Positions 27,856 through 36,332 of a DNA stretch of 64,000 nucleotides are shown piece after piece. Both the position numbers and the translations under genes were made by a program. Each line of letters starts with the position of its first letter. Position 1 is the stretch's first letter. A model generated the notes under the pieces. The model saw only the letters and a list, made by a program, of their open reading frames with translations, did not search any database and was not told the origin of the DNA. The DNA is from JACPFJ01 sp036504875 (GTDB taxonomy: Bacteria; Desulfobacterota; Desulfuromonadia; Geobacterales; Pseudopelobacteraceae), in the NCBI GenBank assembly GCA_036504875.1, contig DASXUK010000016.1, positions 60,838 through 124,837 of the forward strand, read 5' to 3'.

Positions 27856-28604
27856 TGGAGGTCTTTCTTTCAGGCATCGGCTGGGTCACCAGTGCCGGGT
27901 TTGGCTGGGGGAAACAGGGGGGCGAGTGTACCTTAGCTGACCTTCCGCTCCGGTCTCCTTCTCGCAAGGAGGTCTTTCCGGAGCCAAACCAGCGCTTTGG
28001 CCGCATGTCGGACTATTCCAAAGTCGGTCTGGGCGCGGTCGCGTTTGCCTTGCGCGATGCGGGACTGGAAACGTGGAGCACCAAACGAACGATTGGTGTG
28101 GTCGTTGCCACCCAGCTGGGCTGTCTTGTAACTGATCTCGACTACCACCGGAGCGTGCTCCTGGAAGGGGGCGGGCTTGCCAGCCCAAACCTGTTCGCCT
28201 ATACGCTTGCCAACTGTTTTCTGGGGGAAGCCGCGATCCAATTTGGTCTTACCGGCTCATCTGTTGCCATTAATGAGGCAAGGGAAGGGCTGGACAGCCT
28301 TTGTATTGCCATTGAAGATCTCGCCATGGGGGAAGCGGACACCATGCTGGCCGGAATCTGCGACCTGGCCGTCCCGGAAGCCTTTGCTGGCCAGGTGACG
28401 CTCCTGCCGGGGGCTCTCTTTATTGTGCTCTCAGCGGCCCCGAATCCAGCGACAGAAAGCTACGGTACCGTAACGCTTACCGACAACGGTCTCCTTTATA
28501 ACGGCTTAGCCGTTGCTAGCCTCATCGAACTTGTCCAGGCCGCACTGGCGGGAAGGGCAGCACCCACGCATTTCGACAAAACATTGCAGCCAAGGAAACC
28601 ATAA
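27855..28604 (+). CDS. Short KS-like chain-length-factor-type protein, copy 1
   Basis: A 249-residue thiolase-fold protein with no catalytic Cys: the position equivalent to NAACASS reads AINEAREG. The His motifs and the last third of a normal KS are absent or unrecognisable, so it is much shorter than the usual ~360-410 residues. Segments GRMSDYSKVGLGAVAFALRDAG and GEADTMLAGICDL show the KS relationship. Directly coupled to KS copy 3, it is most likely its non-catalytic CLF partner. Confidence 0.75.
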   Translation: MEVFLSGIGWVTSAGFGWGKQGGECTLADLPLRSPSRKEVFPEPNQRFGRMSDYSKVGLGAVAFALRDAGLETWSTKRTIGVVVATQLGCLVTDLDYHRSVLLEGGGLASPNLFAYTLANCFLGEAAIQFGLTGSSVAINEAREGLDSLCIAIEDLAMGEADTMLAGICDLAVPEAFAGQVTLLPGALFIVLSAAPNPATESYGTVTLTDNGLLYNGLAVASLIELVQAALAGRAAPTHFDKTLQPRKP

Positions 28605-28606
28605 CC

Positions 28607-29875
28607 ATGAACATGATCCTGATCTATCCCAGCTGGCCCAAACTCGATCGGCAAACCGAATTTCACCTCCCCCCCCACGGCCCGGCGGTCTTCGCTGCTT
28701 GCGTCCCGCCGGAGGTGGAGCTGACCTTCATTGATGAGAACCTGGAGCAGATCGACTTCGATGCCGCCTACGATCTGGTCAGCATCTCGGTCATGCTCAC
28801 CTGCCAGCTCCCGCGCGGATTTGAGATCGCGGCCGAATACAGAAAACGCGGGGTGCCGGTTATTTTTGGGGGCATTGCGACAATGCTGCATGCCGAAGAG
28901 GTTGCGCAGCACGCCGACTCGGTCTTCCTGGGCGAGGCCGAGGGACGTTTTAGCGGTGTGCTGGACGACTTCAGGTCCGGCGGGATGAAAAAGCTCTACA
29001 ACTACATGGACAAACCACCGCAGGCGGAGCTGATCGGCACCGCACGCCGGGAGATCCTGAACCGGGAACTATACAATTACCGCGGCGTGCAGATGCTCGA
29101 CCTGGTGCACGCCTCGCGCGGCTGCAAGTTTGACTGCTTCCCCTGCTGCACCGGCTTTCTGGGTGGCAAGAGCTTCCGCCCCCGACCGATCGACAAGGTG
29201 ATCGAGGAGATGGAGGCCATCCGCAACAACCGCATGTTCATCGTGGACAACTCGCTCGCCCAGGACCGGCAGTGGCTGATCGACCTTTTCAGCGCCATGG
29301 CGCCGCTCAAAAAGAAATGGGTCTCCCACCCGATCATGGACGATGACAAAATCCTCAAACTGGCGGCCGATGCCGGCGCCTGGTACATCTACCAGGCGGT
29401 ATTCGACACCTCCGATGTCATTCGCAACCGGATCAAGCGCCTCAAGGACCACGGCATCGGCGTGGAAGGGACGATCCTGCTGGGGACCGACGAGCAGGAC
29501 GAGGACTACATCAAGCGCCTGGTTGATTTCCTGCTGGAGGTAGAGCTGGACGTGGCGGAATTCACCATCATGACCCCCTTTCCGCATTCCCCCTGCCGCA
29601 CGCAGCTTGAGAAAGAGGGGCGTCTTTTGAGCAGCAACTGGAAGGACTACTCAGCCGACAAGGTCGTGTTTCAGCCCAAGTTGATGTCTCCCGAGAAGCT
29701 CCAGGAGATGTACTACTATGCCTGGGATACCTTTTATGCCGATGGCGGGCATCAGCTCAAGATGGGGAACCTGTTCAAGAAGGTAATCCATCGCGAGATG
29801 GAGGATGAAACCTACTACCGCTACAACCCGCGCAGAAAGCGCTCCTTTGCCAAGGCCAAAAACGAGCAGCCATGA
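28607..29875 (+). CDS. B12-binding-type radical SAM protein 1
   Basis: A 422-residue protein: a cobalamin-binding-like N-terminal domain (about 1-130, ending in GGIATMLHAEEV and VFLGEAEG) and a radical SAM domain with the cluster motif CKFDCFPC (CxxxCxxC, Cys about 174) in SRGCKFDCFPCC. The C-terminus is basic (NPRRKRSFAKAK). RBS AAGGAA lies seven bases upstream of the ATG at 28607. B12 radical SAM enzymes methylate unactivated carbons or do ring/chain rearrangements; the substrate is unknown. Placement inside the polyene operon suggests modification of the polyene or its head group. Confidence 0.83.
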   Translation: MNMILIYPSWPKLDRQTEFHLPPHGPAVFAACVPPEVELTFIDENLEQIDFDAAYDLVSISVMLTCQLPRGFEIAAEYRKRGVPVIFGGIATMLHAEEVAQHADSVFLGEAEGRFSGVLDDFRSGGMKKLYNYMDKPPQAELIGTARREILNRELYNYRGVQMLDLVHASRGCKFDCFPCCTGFLGGKSFRPRPIDKVIEEMEAIRNNRMFIVDNSLAQDRQWLIDLFSAMAPLKKKWVSHPIMDDDKILKLAADAGAWYIYQAVFDTSDVIRNRIKRLKDHGIGVEGTILLGTDEQDEDYIKRLVDFLLEVELDVAEFTIMTPFPHSPCRTQLEKEGRLLSSNWKDYSADKVVFQPKLMSPEKLQEMYYYAWDTFYADGGHQLKMGNLFKKVIHREMEDETYYRYNPRRKRSFAKAKNEQP

Positions 29876-31212
29876 AACGGATCCTGCTGGTCTCCTCGAA
29901 CACAACCACCGAGCCTTACCCGGTCTATCCGCTTGGTCTGGCCGTCATCTCGGCGGCACTTTCGGCCGAGGGGCATGAGCTGGAGCAGTTTGATTTTCTG
30001 GCCTCAGGGGAGTCGGAGCAGCTTTTACGTGAGCGGATGAAGGCTCTCGCCCCGGACTATGTCTGCCTGTCGATCCGGAATCTGGACAATTGTGATTCGC
30101 TGAGCAGTACCAGTTATCCCGAGATCGCCAGGCGGCTGGTGGAGGTTATCCGTGAGGAATGCAATATGCTGGTCATAATAGGCGGCCCGGCCTTTTCGAT
30201 CATGCCGGAGGAGCTGTTGGACTTCACCGGCGCCGACTATGGAATCGTCGGTGAGGGGGAGCGACTGGTCTGCGATCTGGTCCGGGACCTCTCGCAAGGC
30301 GCCCATCCTCCCAGAATCCTGCGCGGCAAGCAGTTGCTGGCCGGCCACGAGATGGCGTCACCGCTCTATTCAAAGGAGTTGATCGGCTTTTACCTCGAAA
30401 AAAGCGGCATGATCAACCTGCAGACCAAGCGCGGTTGCCCACATGGCTGCATCTACTGCAGCTATCCCACTCTCGAAGGAAATCGCTTCCGTTGCCGAGA
30501 TGTGCGCTCGGTGGTCGACGACCTGGAGCGGATCAAAACCGAGCACGGGGTGGACAGCTTCTTTTTCACCGACTCGATCTTCAACGACAGCGACGGCCAC
30601 TACCTGGCTGTGGTTGAGGAAATCGCCCGCCGCAATCTCTCCATCCGCTGGTGCTGCTACATGCGCCCGGAAGGGATCGGGCGATCAGAGATCGCCCTCA
30701 TGAAGCGAGCCGGTCTGTATGCAGTCGAACTGGGCACCGATGCGGCCAGCGATACAACGCTACGCTCGCTCGGCAAAGGTTTCACTTTTGCAAACGCGCT
30801 GGAGGCCAACCGAGCCTGCGTTGCCGAGAGAGTCCCATGCGCACATTTTGTCATGTTCGGCGGTCCCGGTGAGACCATGGCTACCGTAGCTGAAGGTCTC
30901 AAGAACCTGGAGCAGTTGGAGCACACGGTTGTGTTTGCTTTCTCCGGTATACGAATCCTCCCCGGTACTGCGCTTTTGGCGCTCGCGATCCGGGACCGGC
31001 TCCTTAGCGAGAATGCCCCCTTGCGCGAGCCAGCCTACTACCTGTCGCCGGAGATTGATGTACAGGTCATGAACGAGATGATCAGCGCCTCTTTCAGGAA
31101 TAGGCGCGACCGGATATTTCCGCCGGCCGAGGGTCAGAAGAGGCTCTCTATCATGCACCGCTTCGGCTACCGCGGTCTGCTGTGGGACACCTTGATCAAG
31201 TTTCCCAAGTAA
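29872..31212 (+). CDS. B12-binding-type radical SAM protein 2
   Basis: A 446-residue protein. The N-terminal Rossmann-like B12 domain contains VYPLGLAVISAAL and IGGPAFSIMPEELLD and ends with YGIVGEGE. The radical SAM motif is CPHGCIYC (CxxxCxxC, about 188) in TKRGCPHGCIYCSYP. Its TIM-barrel half contains FFFTDSIFND and VMFGGPGET. It overlaps protein 1 by ATGA. Family members include hopanoid-tailoring and fatty-acid-modifying enzymes. I cannot tell methyltransferase from other chemistry. Confidence 0.83.
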   Translation: MKRILLVSSNTTTEPYPVYPLGLAVISAALSAEGHELEQFDFLASGESEQLLRERMKALAPDYVCLSIRNLDNCDSLSSTSYPEIARRLVEVIREECNMLVIIGGPAFSIMPEELLDFTGADYGIVGEGERLVCDLVRDLSQGAHPPRILRGKQLLAGHEMASPLYSKELIGFYLEKSGMINLQTKRGCPHGCIYCSYPTLEGNRFRCRDVRSVVDDLERIKTEHGVDSFFFTDSIFNDSDGHYLAVVEEIARRNLSIRWCCYMRPEGIGRSEIALMKRAGLYAVELGTDAASDTTLRSLGKGFTFANALEANRACVAERVPCAHFVMFGGPGETMATVAEGLKNLEQLEHTVVFAFSGIRILPGTALLALAIRDRLLSENAPLREPAYYLSPEIDVQVMNEMISASFRNRRDRIFPPAEGQKRLSIMHRFGYRGLLWDTLIKFPK

Positions 31213-31225
31213 TGAATTCGAGTTC

Positions 31226-31246
31226 CCTCCCCCCGCTGGGGGGAGG
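31226..31246. repeat. GC-rich hairpin between radical SAM genes 2 and 3
   Basis: A perfect 9-bp inverted repeat (CCTCCCCCC, loop GCT, GGGGGGAGG) lies 14 bases after the stop of radical SAM gene 2. No T-tract follows directly, so it is not a typical terminator. It may stabilise or attenuate the transcript before gene 3, which has its own strong ribosome site. Confidence 0.6.
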
Positions 31247-31295
31247 AGCTGTATCGGCTGAGACTTTTATTATTATCTATAGAAAAGGAATCATC

Positions 31296-32744
31296 ATGCT
31301 GAATGCCAAAAAAATCCTCCTGGTACATCCGCTGGGCTACCGGGCAGATTCGGCCGGCAATGATATCTCCCGCATTGCCAACATAATGCCACCGCTTGGC
31401 CTGGCCAGCATCGCGGCCTATCTGGAACAGCGCAAAATCGTGGCGGACATTGTTGACTGCTATGCGCGCCCTGATTCCGACCGGGCCATTCGCGACCATC
31501 TGCTGGCGGAAAAACCGGCTTTTATTGGTCTTAGCTGCACGACATCCAGCTTCCTGGACGGGATCAGGATTGCTCAATTGGCACGCCAGGCGGTTCCCGG
31601 AATAAAAACAGTCTTCGGCGGTCCGCATGTTTCAGCACTAAAGGAGCAACTTTTTCCGCGCTTTCCGGATATGGACTTTGCCGTGATCGGCGAAGGTGAA
31701 GAGACCATGTTTGAACTGGTGAGCATGGGTCAGGATGATCCTGCAGCGGTCAAGGGAATCATCTACCGCAAAGAGGGGGAGAGCTGCTTTACCGGCTACC
31801 GGGACAAGGGGCTTGAACTTGACGAACTCCCCTTTCCGGCCTATGATAAGCTGGCGGGATTTCCTTCTTCCTATATGCTCCCGATCTTCAATTACCCGAA
31901 GACCCCCAATACAAGCTGCATTTCCAGCCGTGGCTGCCCCTACGCCTGCAGCTACTGCGACCGTTCGGTCTTTCGCCGCAGCTTCCGTTACAATTCTGCC
32001 GGCTATCTTTACGAGCACCTGCGCTACCTGAGGGAGCGCTTCGGCATCCGGCACATCAATTTCTACGACGACCAGTTCACTTTCAACCGGCAGAGGGTCG
32101 AGGAATTCACCGGGCTGATGATCGACCGTCCGCTCGGTATGACCTTCAACTGCGCTGTCCGGGCTGAGCACATCGATCCAGAACTGCTGATTCGAATGCG
32201 GAGTGCCGGCTGCTGGATGATGAGCCTGGGCATTGAAACCGGCGATGAGGAACTCCTGGCTCAGCACCGCCAGAACGCCGACCTGAACCACCTGGCCGAG
32301 AAAATACGGATGATCAAGGCGGCCGGGCTCCGCACCAAAGGGCTCCTGATGATGGGTCTGCCGGGCGAGACCGAAGAGAGTATCCGCCGCAGCATGAAGT
32401 ATGTCTTCTCGCTGCCGATTGATGATTTCAATCTGGCCAAATTTACCCCGTTTCCCGGCTCGCCGATCTACGAGAAGATCCACGAACTGGGCGAGTTCGA
32501 GGAGGACTGGGAGAAAATGGACTGCATGAACTTCCTGTTTGTGACCAAGGGGATGACGCGCGAGCGCCTGGAGGCGCTGTTCCAGGAATTTTACCGCAGC
32601 CACTTCAAGCGTACCAAGGTGCTGTGGGGCTATGTCACCATGCTGTGGAAGTCGCCCGACAGCTGGCTCCGTTTTCTCGGCAACTTCACCAATTTCATCA
32701 AGTTCACCAGAAACACGACGCGCCACATGGATAAGGAGAACTAG
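31296..32744 (+). CDS. B12-binding-type radical SAM protein 3
   Basis: A 482-residue protein. The N-terminal B12-type domain has PPLGLASIAAYLEQ, IGLSCTTSSFLDG and FGGPHVSALKEQ. The radical SAM motif CPYACSYC (about 212) follows SSRG; later blocks are NFYDDQFTFN, SLGIETGDEELL and LLMMGLPGETEES. This is the layout of the BchE/HpnJ-like group. The start is the ATG at 31296, preceded by AAAAGGAA; the longer frame from 31182 covers the hairpin and lacks support. The C-terminal ~80 residues are basic and helical, possibly membrane-associated. Confidence 0.85.
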   Translation: MLNAKKILLVHPLGYRADSAGNDISRIANIMPPLGLASIAAYLEQRKIVADIVDCYARPDSDRAIRDHLLAEKPAFIGLSCTTSSFLDGIRIAQLARQAVPGIKTVFGGPHVSALKEQLFPRFPDMDFAVIGEGEETMFELVSMGQDDPAAVKGIIYRKEGESCFTGYRDKGLELDELPFPAYDKLAGFPSSYMLPIFNYPKTPNTSCISSRGCPYACSYCDRSVFRRSFRYNSAGYLYEHLRYLRERFGIRHINFYDDQFTFNRQRVEEFTGLMIDRPLGMTFNCAVRAEHIDPELLIRMRSAGCWMMSLGIETGDEELLAQHRQNADLNHLAEKIRMIKAAGLRTKGLLMMGLPGETEESIRRSMKYVFSLPIDDFNLAKFTPFPGSPIYEKIHELGEFEEDWEKMDCMNFLFVTKGMTRERLEALFQEFYRSHFKRTKVLWGYVTMLWKSPDSWLRFLGNFTNFIKFTRNTTRHMDKEN

Positions 32745-32746
32745 CC

Positions 32747-33730
32747 CTGCGAGAGTCGGGAAGCGAAAGAGACCCGGGCCTGCCGCAGCAGGAGGGGGGC
32801 ACGGCGCAGCGGCAGTGGACCAGCCGTAGCATCGGCAGTGGCTGTCAACACCGGATTTTTTATGCCCTGATCCGGTTGGGGGGCAGACAGGCGGCTTACG
32901 CCCTGCTGCTGTTCGTGGTGCTCTACTACACCCTGTTCCGCCCCTCGGTCAGGGCACGTTCCAGCCATTACCTGAAGCGGCGCTTCCCAAACCGGAGCCC
33001 TTTGGCAAGACTTTGGGACAGCTACCGTCTGAGCCTGGGCATCGGACGAATTCTCGTTGACCGGGCGGTGCTTGGGATCCTGGGACCGGAGAGGCTTAAG
33101 ATAAGCCTGACAGGGCAACAGGAGCTGGAAGCACTACTGGGTGAGGGACACGGACTGGTGTTGGTAACCGCCCATGTCGGCTGTTGGCAGCTGGCCATGT
33201 CCAGCCTGAAGGCCCTCGCAACCCAGGTGAGTCTGCTCATACACCGGGAACAAGGGGACCTGGACCGGCACTTTTTCGAGCATGGTGGGGAGGGGGCTCC
33301 CTTCCATATGATTGATCCGGCCGGTTATCTGGGGGGGGCTCTCGAGATGCTTCAAGTGTTGAAACATGGCGAAGTCCTCTGTATTATGGGAGACCGTGTC
33401 ATGGGCGGGGAATCGGGCACGGTCAGCGTTGATTTCCTGGGGCAGCCGGTCGAACTCCCGTTTAGCCCGTACAAGCTCGCCTCTGCGACCGGAGCACCCG
33501 TGGCTGTCATCTTCCCGTACCAGAACGGGGAGGGGGGCTACGCGCTGCAGGTGGCTCAGGTTATTCGGGTGCCGGAGCAACTGGGGCGATCATCCCAGGC
33601 CTACCGCCCCTACGCCGCTCAGTTTGCAGATGCACTGGAACGGTTTGTCGCCGAGCATCCGTATCAGTTTTTCAATTTTTTTGACATGTGGGCCCCGGCA
33701 GTCCCCGGCCAGCCGCGTCGCAGGGAATAA
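32747..33730 (+). CDS. LpxL/HtrB-like lysophospholipid acyltransferase
   Basis: A lauroyl/myristoyl-acyltransferase-family protein. A TM segment near the N-terminus (AAYALLLFVVLYY) precedes the catalytic region THVGCWQ-like AHVGCWQLAM, where the usual HX4(D/E) reads HX4Q, and later IMGDRVMGG and FNFFDMW. The first ATG-like start is a TTG at 32876, but the conserved N-terminal block RSIGSGCQHRIFYALIRLGG lies upstream in the same open frame. A CTG at 32747 with AAGGAG eight bases before it is the best initiator I find. In aryl-polyene clusters such enzymes probably acylate a lipid or attach the polyene. Function is fairly likely, the start uncertain. Confidence 0.75.
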   Translation: MRESGSERDPGLPQQEGGTAQRQWTSRSIGSGCQHRIFYALIRLGGRQAAYALLLFVVLYYTLFRPSVRARSSHYLKRRFPNRSPLARLWDSYRLSLGIGRILVDRAVLGILGPERLKISLTGQQELEALLGEGHGLVLVTAHVGCWQLAMSSLKALATQVSLLIHREQGDLDRHFFEHGGEGAPFHMIDPAGYLGGALEMLQVLKHGEVLCIMGDRVMGGESGTVSVDFLGQPVELPFSPYKLASATGAPVAVIFPYQNGEGGYALQVAQVIRVPEQLGRSSQAYRPYAAQFADALERFVAEHPYQFFNFFDMWAPAVPGQPRRRE

Positions 33731-33770
33731 ATAAAAAACATACTCAAAACTTTTTCAAGGAGCCGTTACC

Positions 33771-34028
33771 ATGGATATCAAAGATAAACTGAAAAAAATC
33801 CTCGTAGAGGATCTCAACCTAGAGGAACTGACCCCTGAAGAGATCGACGACAATGCCCCGCTCTTTGGCGAGGGGCTCGGTCTCGACTCGCTTGATGCGG
33901 TGGAGCTGGTGGTGCTGGTGCAGAAACACTTCGGCATCGAGATCAAGGACATGGAGGAAGGGCGCACCGCTTTTCAGTCGGTGAACGCGCTGGCGGCCTA
34001 CATCGCAGGACGCCTGGCTGCTGCGTGA
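33771..34028 (+). CDS. Acyl carrier protein, cluster copy 2
   Basis: An 85-residue ACP with Ser40 in GLGLDSLDAVELVVLV and a regular acidic helix pattern. The ATG at 33771 has AAGGAG eight bases upstream. Its stop overlaps the GTG of KS copy 4 (GTGA), pairing this ACP with the second KS/CLF set. Confidence 0.93.
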   Translation: MDIKDKLKKILVEDLNLEELTPEEIDDNAPLFGEGLGLDSLDAVELVVLVQKHFGIEIKDMEEGRTAFQSVNALAAYIAGRLAAA

Positions 34029-35209
34029 CGCACCCCTGGCCCGTTGCCATAACCGGCCTGGGGTGCATCTGCGCCGCTGGGACGAATGTGGATGCCTGCA
34101 TGGAAGCCCTGTATAGCGGCCAACGTGCCCCGGCAGAGCCCAGCCGCTTTACCAGCAGCCACCCGACCCGCTATCCGGTGTTCGAGGTGACCGGATTCAG
34201 TGAACCGGAGGAGTTGCTGCGCACCAGCGCGCTTGGCCTGCATGCGGCACAGGAGGCAATAGCAGACGCCGGCCTGGACCAGGAAATGCTGCGCGGTTTG
34301 CGCGTCGGGGTCTGCGTGGGTACCACCGTTGCCAGCGCTATGAACAATGAGCAGTTCTGCCGCGACTACCGGGCCGGCCTTGATCCTGATCTCGAGCCGA
34401 TCAACCGGATCATGCGCAGCAATCCGGCCGCGGTTATCGCGCGCGAGTTCGGCTTCACCGGCCCCTGCCAGACCGTTGTCAATGCCTGCGCCTCCGGGAC
34501 TGATGCGGTCGGCCTGGCCGCCTCCTGGATCCGGGGCGGCATCTGCGATCTGGTCATTGCCGGCGGTGCGGACGAACTTGGCAGGATCACCTACAACGGC
34601 TTTATCTCACTGATGATAACCGACGAAACCCCTTGCAAGCCATTCGACAAGAACCGCAAAGGACTGAACCTGGGCGAAGGGGCGGGCATGTTGATTTTGG
34701 AATCGGAAGCGGTCCGCACCATGCGTAATCAGGCTGCGCTCTCTTTCCTGCTAGGCTACGGATCAGCCTGCGATGCCCACCACCTCACCGCTCCCAGACC
34801 GGATGGCGAGGGTCTCCGCTATGCCATTGCCGAGGCGCTTTCCTGCTGCGGCACCAAGGCCGAATCAATCGCCTTTGTCAATGCACACGGTACCGGCACC
34901 CCTGACAATGACCGCGTGGAAAGCCGTGTTTTGGCCGACCTGTTTCCAGGGATCCCATTCCTTTCTACCAAAGGGTATACCGGGCATACCTTGGGGGCCG
35001 CGGGCGCTATCGAGGCGGTCTTCACAGTCGCCTGCCTCCAGCGCGGCATTATCCCGGGCAGTGCCGGGTTCACAACCCCTGACCCGGATCTGGGAGGTAC
35101 GCCGATCGAGGAGTGCACGAAGATTGAAGGGCAGGTGGCACTGTCGGAATCGCTCGCCTTTGGCGGCAACAACTCGGTAATACTGCTTGGCACAAGGGGT
35201 GCTGCCTGA
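34025..35209 (+). CDS. Beta-ketoacyl-ACP synthase (KS), cluster copy 4
   Basis: A 394-residue FabF-type ketosynthase: Cys155 in VNACASGTD, His in NAHGTGTPDND and STKGYTGHTLGAAGAIE. It begins with GTG at 34025 overlapping the ACP stop. Its TGA overlaps the ATG of the next CLF-like gene, forming the second KS/CLF couple of the operon. Confidence 0.9.
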   Translation: MTHPWPVAITGLGCICAAGTNVDACMEALYSGQRAPAEPSRFTSSHPTRYPVFEVTGFSEPEELLRTSALGLHAAQEAIADAGLDQEMLRGLRVGVCVGTTVASAMNNEQFCRDYRAGLDPDLEPINRIMRSNPAAVIAREFGFTGPCQTVVNACASGTDAVGLAASWIRGGICDLVIAGGADELGRITYNGFISLMITDETPCKPFDKNRKGLNLGEGAGMLILESEAVRTMRNQAALSFLLGYGSACDAHHLTAPRPDGEGLRYAIAEALSCCGTKAESIAFVNAHGTGTPDNDRVESRVLADLFPGIPFLSTKGYTGHTLGAAGAIEAVFTVACLQRGIIPGSAGFTTPDPDLGGTPIEECTKIEGQVALSESLAFGGNNSVILLGTRGAA

Positions 35210-36291
35210 TGCGGATCACGATCAAAGGGATTGGTGCTGTCGGCGGATTCGGCTGCGGCGTAACCGATCTGGCGGCGGCGCTGGAAAGCGGCCTGGGCCG
35301 GGTGACTGAGATGACGGTGCCGGCAGCGCAGGGGCCGTTGCAGATCCCGGCTTTCCGGTCCGAGACCGAGCGTCTCGAGGGGTTCGTACCGAAGCGCACC
35401 CTCCGCAGGATCGACCATTACTCAAAGATGGGGCTTCTGGGCGCCTACCTGGCGCTTCAGGATGGCGGCCTGCTCGGATCGGATCTAAGCCGGCTGGGAG
35501 TCGTTGTCGCCAGCGGTTACGGCGCAACCGCAACCACCTTCGCTTTTCTCGACTCCATCATCGGCGACGGAGATATCTGCGCCTCACCGACTCATTTTGC
35601 TAATTCAGTGCACAATGCGGCCGCGGCCAATATCTCGATCATGCTGGGCGCCAAGGGACCGAGCCTCACGGTCAGCCAGTTCGACATGTCGGTACCCTCG
35701 GCCCTGCTGAGTGCCCGACAATGGCTCGCCGAAGAAAGGGTCGATGCGGTGCTGTTCGGGGCCATTGATGAACTTTCCGATCTGACCGGTTATCTCTGGC
35801 ACCGCCAGTACGGTACGCAGCACCCGTTCACCATTTCGCCACTTGATACCGATCAGGATAGTTCCATAATCGGGGAAGGGGCCGCCTTTCTGCTCCTGAC
35901 CCGCATGGACGATAACCGGGCCTACTGTCTAATCGATAATATTGACACGGGCAGCCTGCCCGAAGGAAAGCTCTTTTCTCCTCCTGACGACGCTCTGCTG
36001 CTCTTGGGGGCCGACGGGCACAGGGAACTCGGCACCCGCTACCGCGCTACGATCCCGGCTCTGTCACGAGTGGCATGCTATACGCCGATCTACGGCAGCA
36101 TGCCTGCTGCAGCGGCCTTCGACATCGCCGCAGGCGCGCTTATCCTGCAAAATGGCTTGGCCTATCCAATCCCCGGCGTTGCCGGCTGCAATATGGATGG
36201 TTTGCAGGTGCCGCTCGAGACAACACGCGTCTGCGCCCTCAGGTTGGCCGGTAGGAACGAATACGGGGCCGTCAGCTTGTCTCGACTCTAG
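35209..36291 (+). CDS. KS-like chain-length-factor-type protein, copy 2
   Basis: A 360-residue thiolase-fold protein resembling the KS family throughout (FVPKRTLRRIDHYSKMGLLGAYLALQDGG near residue 70; VVVASGYGATATTFAFLD). The active-site motif reads SQFDMSVPSAL, with no Cys. It is near full KS length, unlike copy 1. It is translationally coupled to KS copy 4 (TGATG). The expected role is the non-catalytic partner that sets chain length. Confidence 0.78.
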   Translation: MRITIKGIGAVGGFGCGVTDLAAALESGLGRVTEMTVPAAQGPLQIPAFRSETERLEGFVPKRTLRRIDHYSKMGLLGAYLALQDGGLLGSDLSRLGVVVASGYGATATTFAFLDSIIGDGDICASPTHFANSVHNAAAANISIMLGAKGPSLTVSQFDMSVPSALLSARQWLAEERVDAVLFGAIDELSDLTGYLWHRQYGTQHPFTISPLDTDQDSSIIGEGAAFLLLTRMDDNRAYCLIDNIDTGSLPEGKLFSPPDDALLLLGADGHRELGTRYRATIPALSRVACYTPIYGSMPAAAAFDIAAGALILQNGLAYPIPGVAGCNMDGLQVPLETTRVCALRLAGRNEYGAVSLSRL

Positions 36292-36332
36292 AGGCTGTTT
36301 GAAGACCGGCACCAGAAAAGGATTTTAGCACC

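Noticed and set aside
31226..31246. Rho-independent terminator inside the operon
   Set aside because: The strong hairpin is not followed by a T-run, and the next gene has the same orientation and role.
31638..32726. 362-codon minus-strand open frame
   Set aside because: Antisense shadow of radical SAM gene 3; its composition mirrors that gene's codons.
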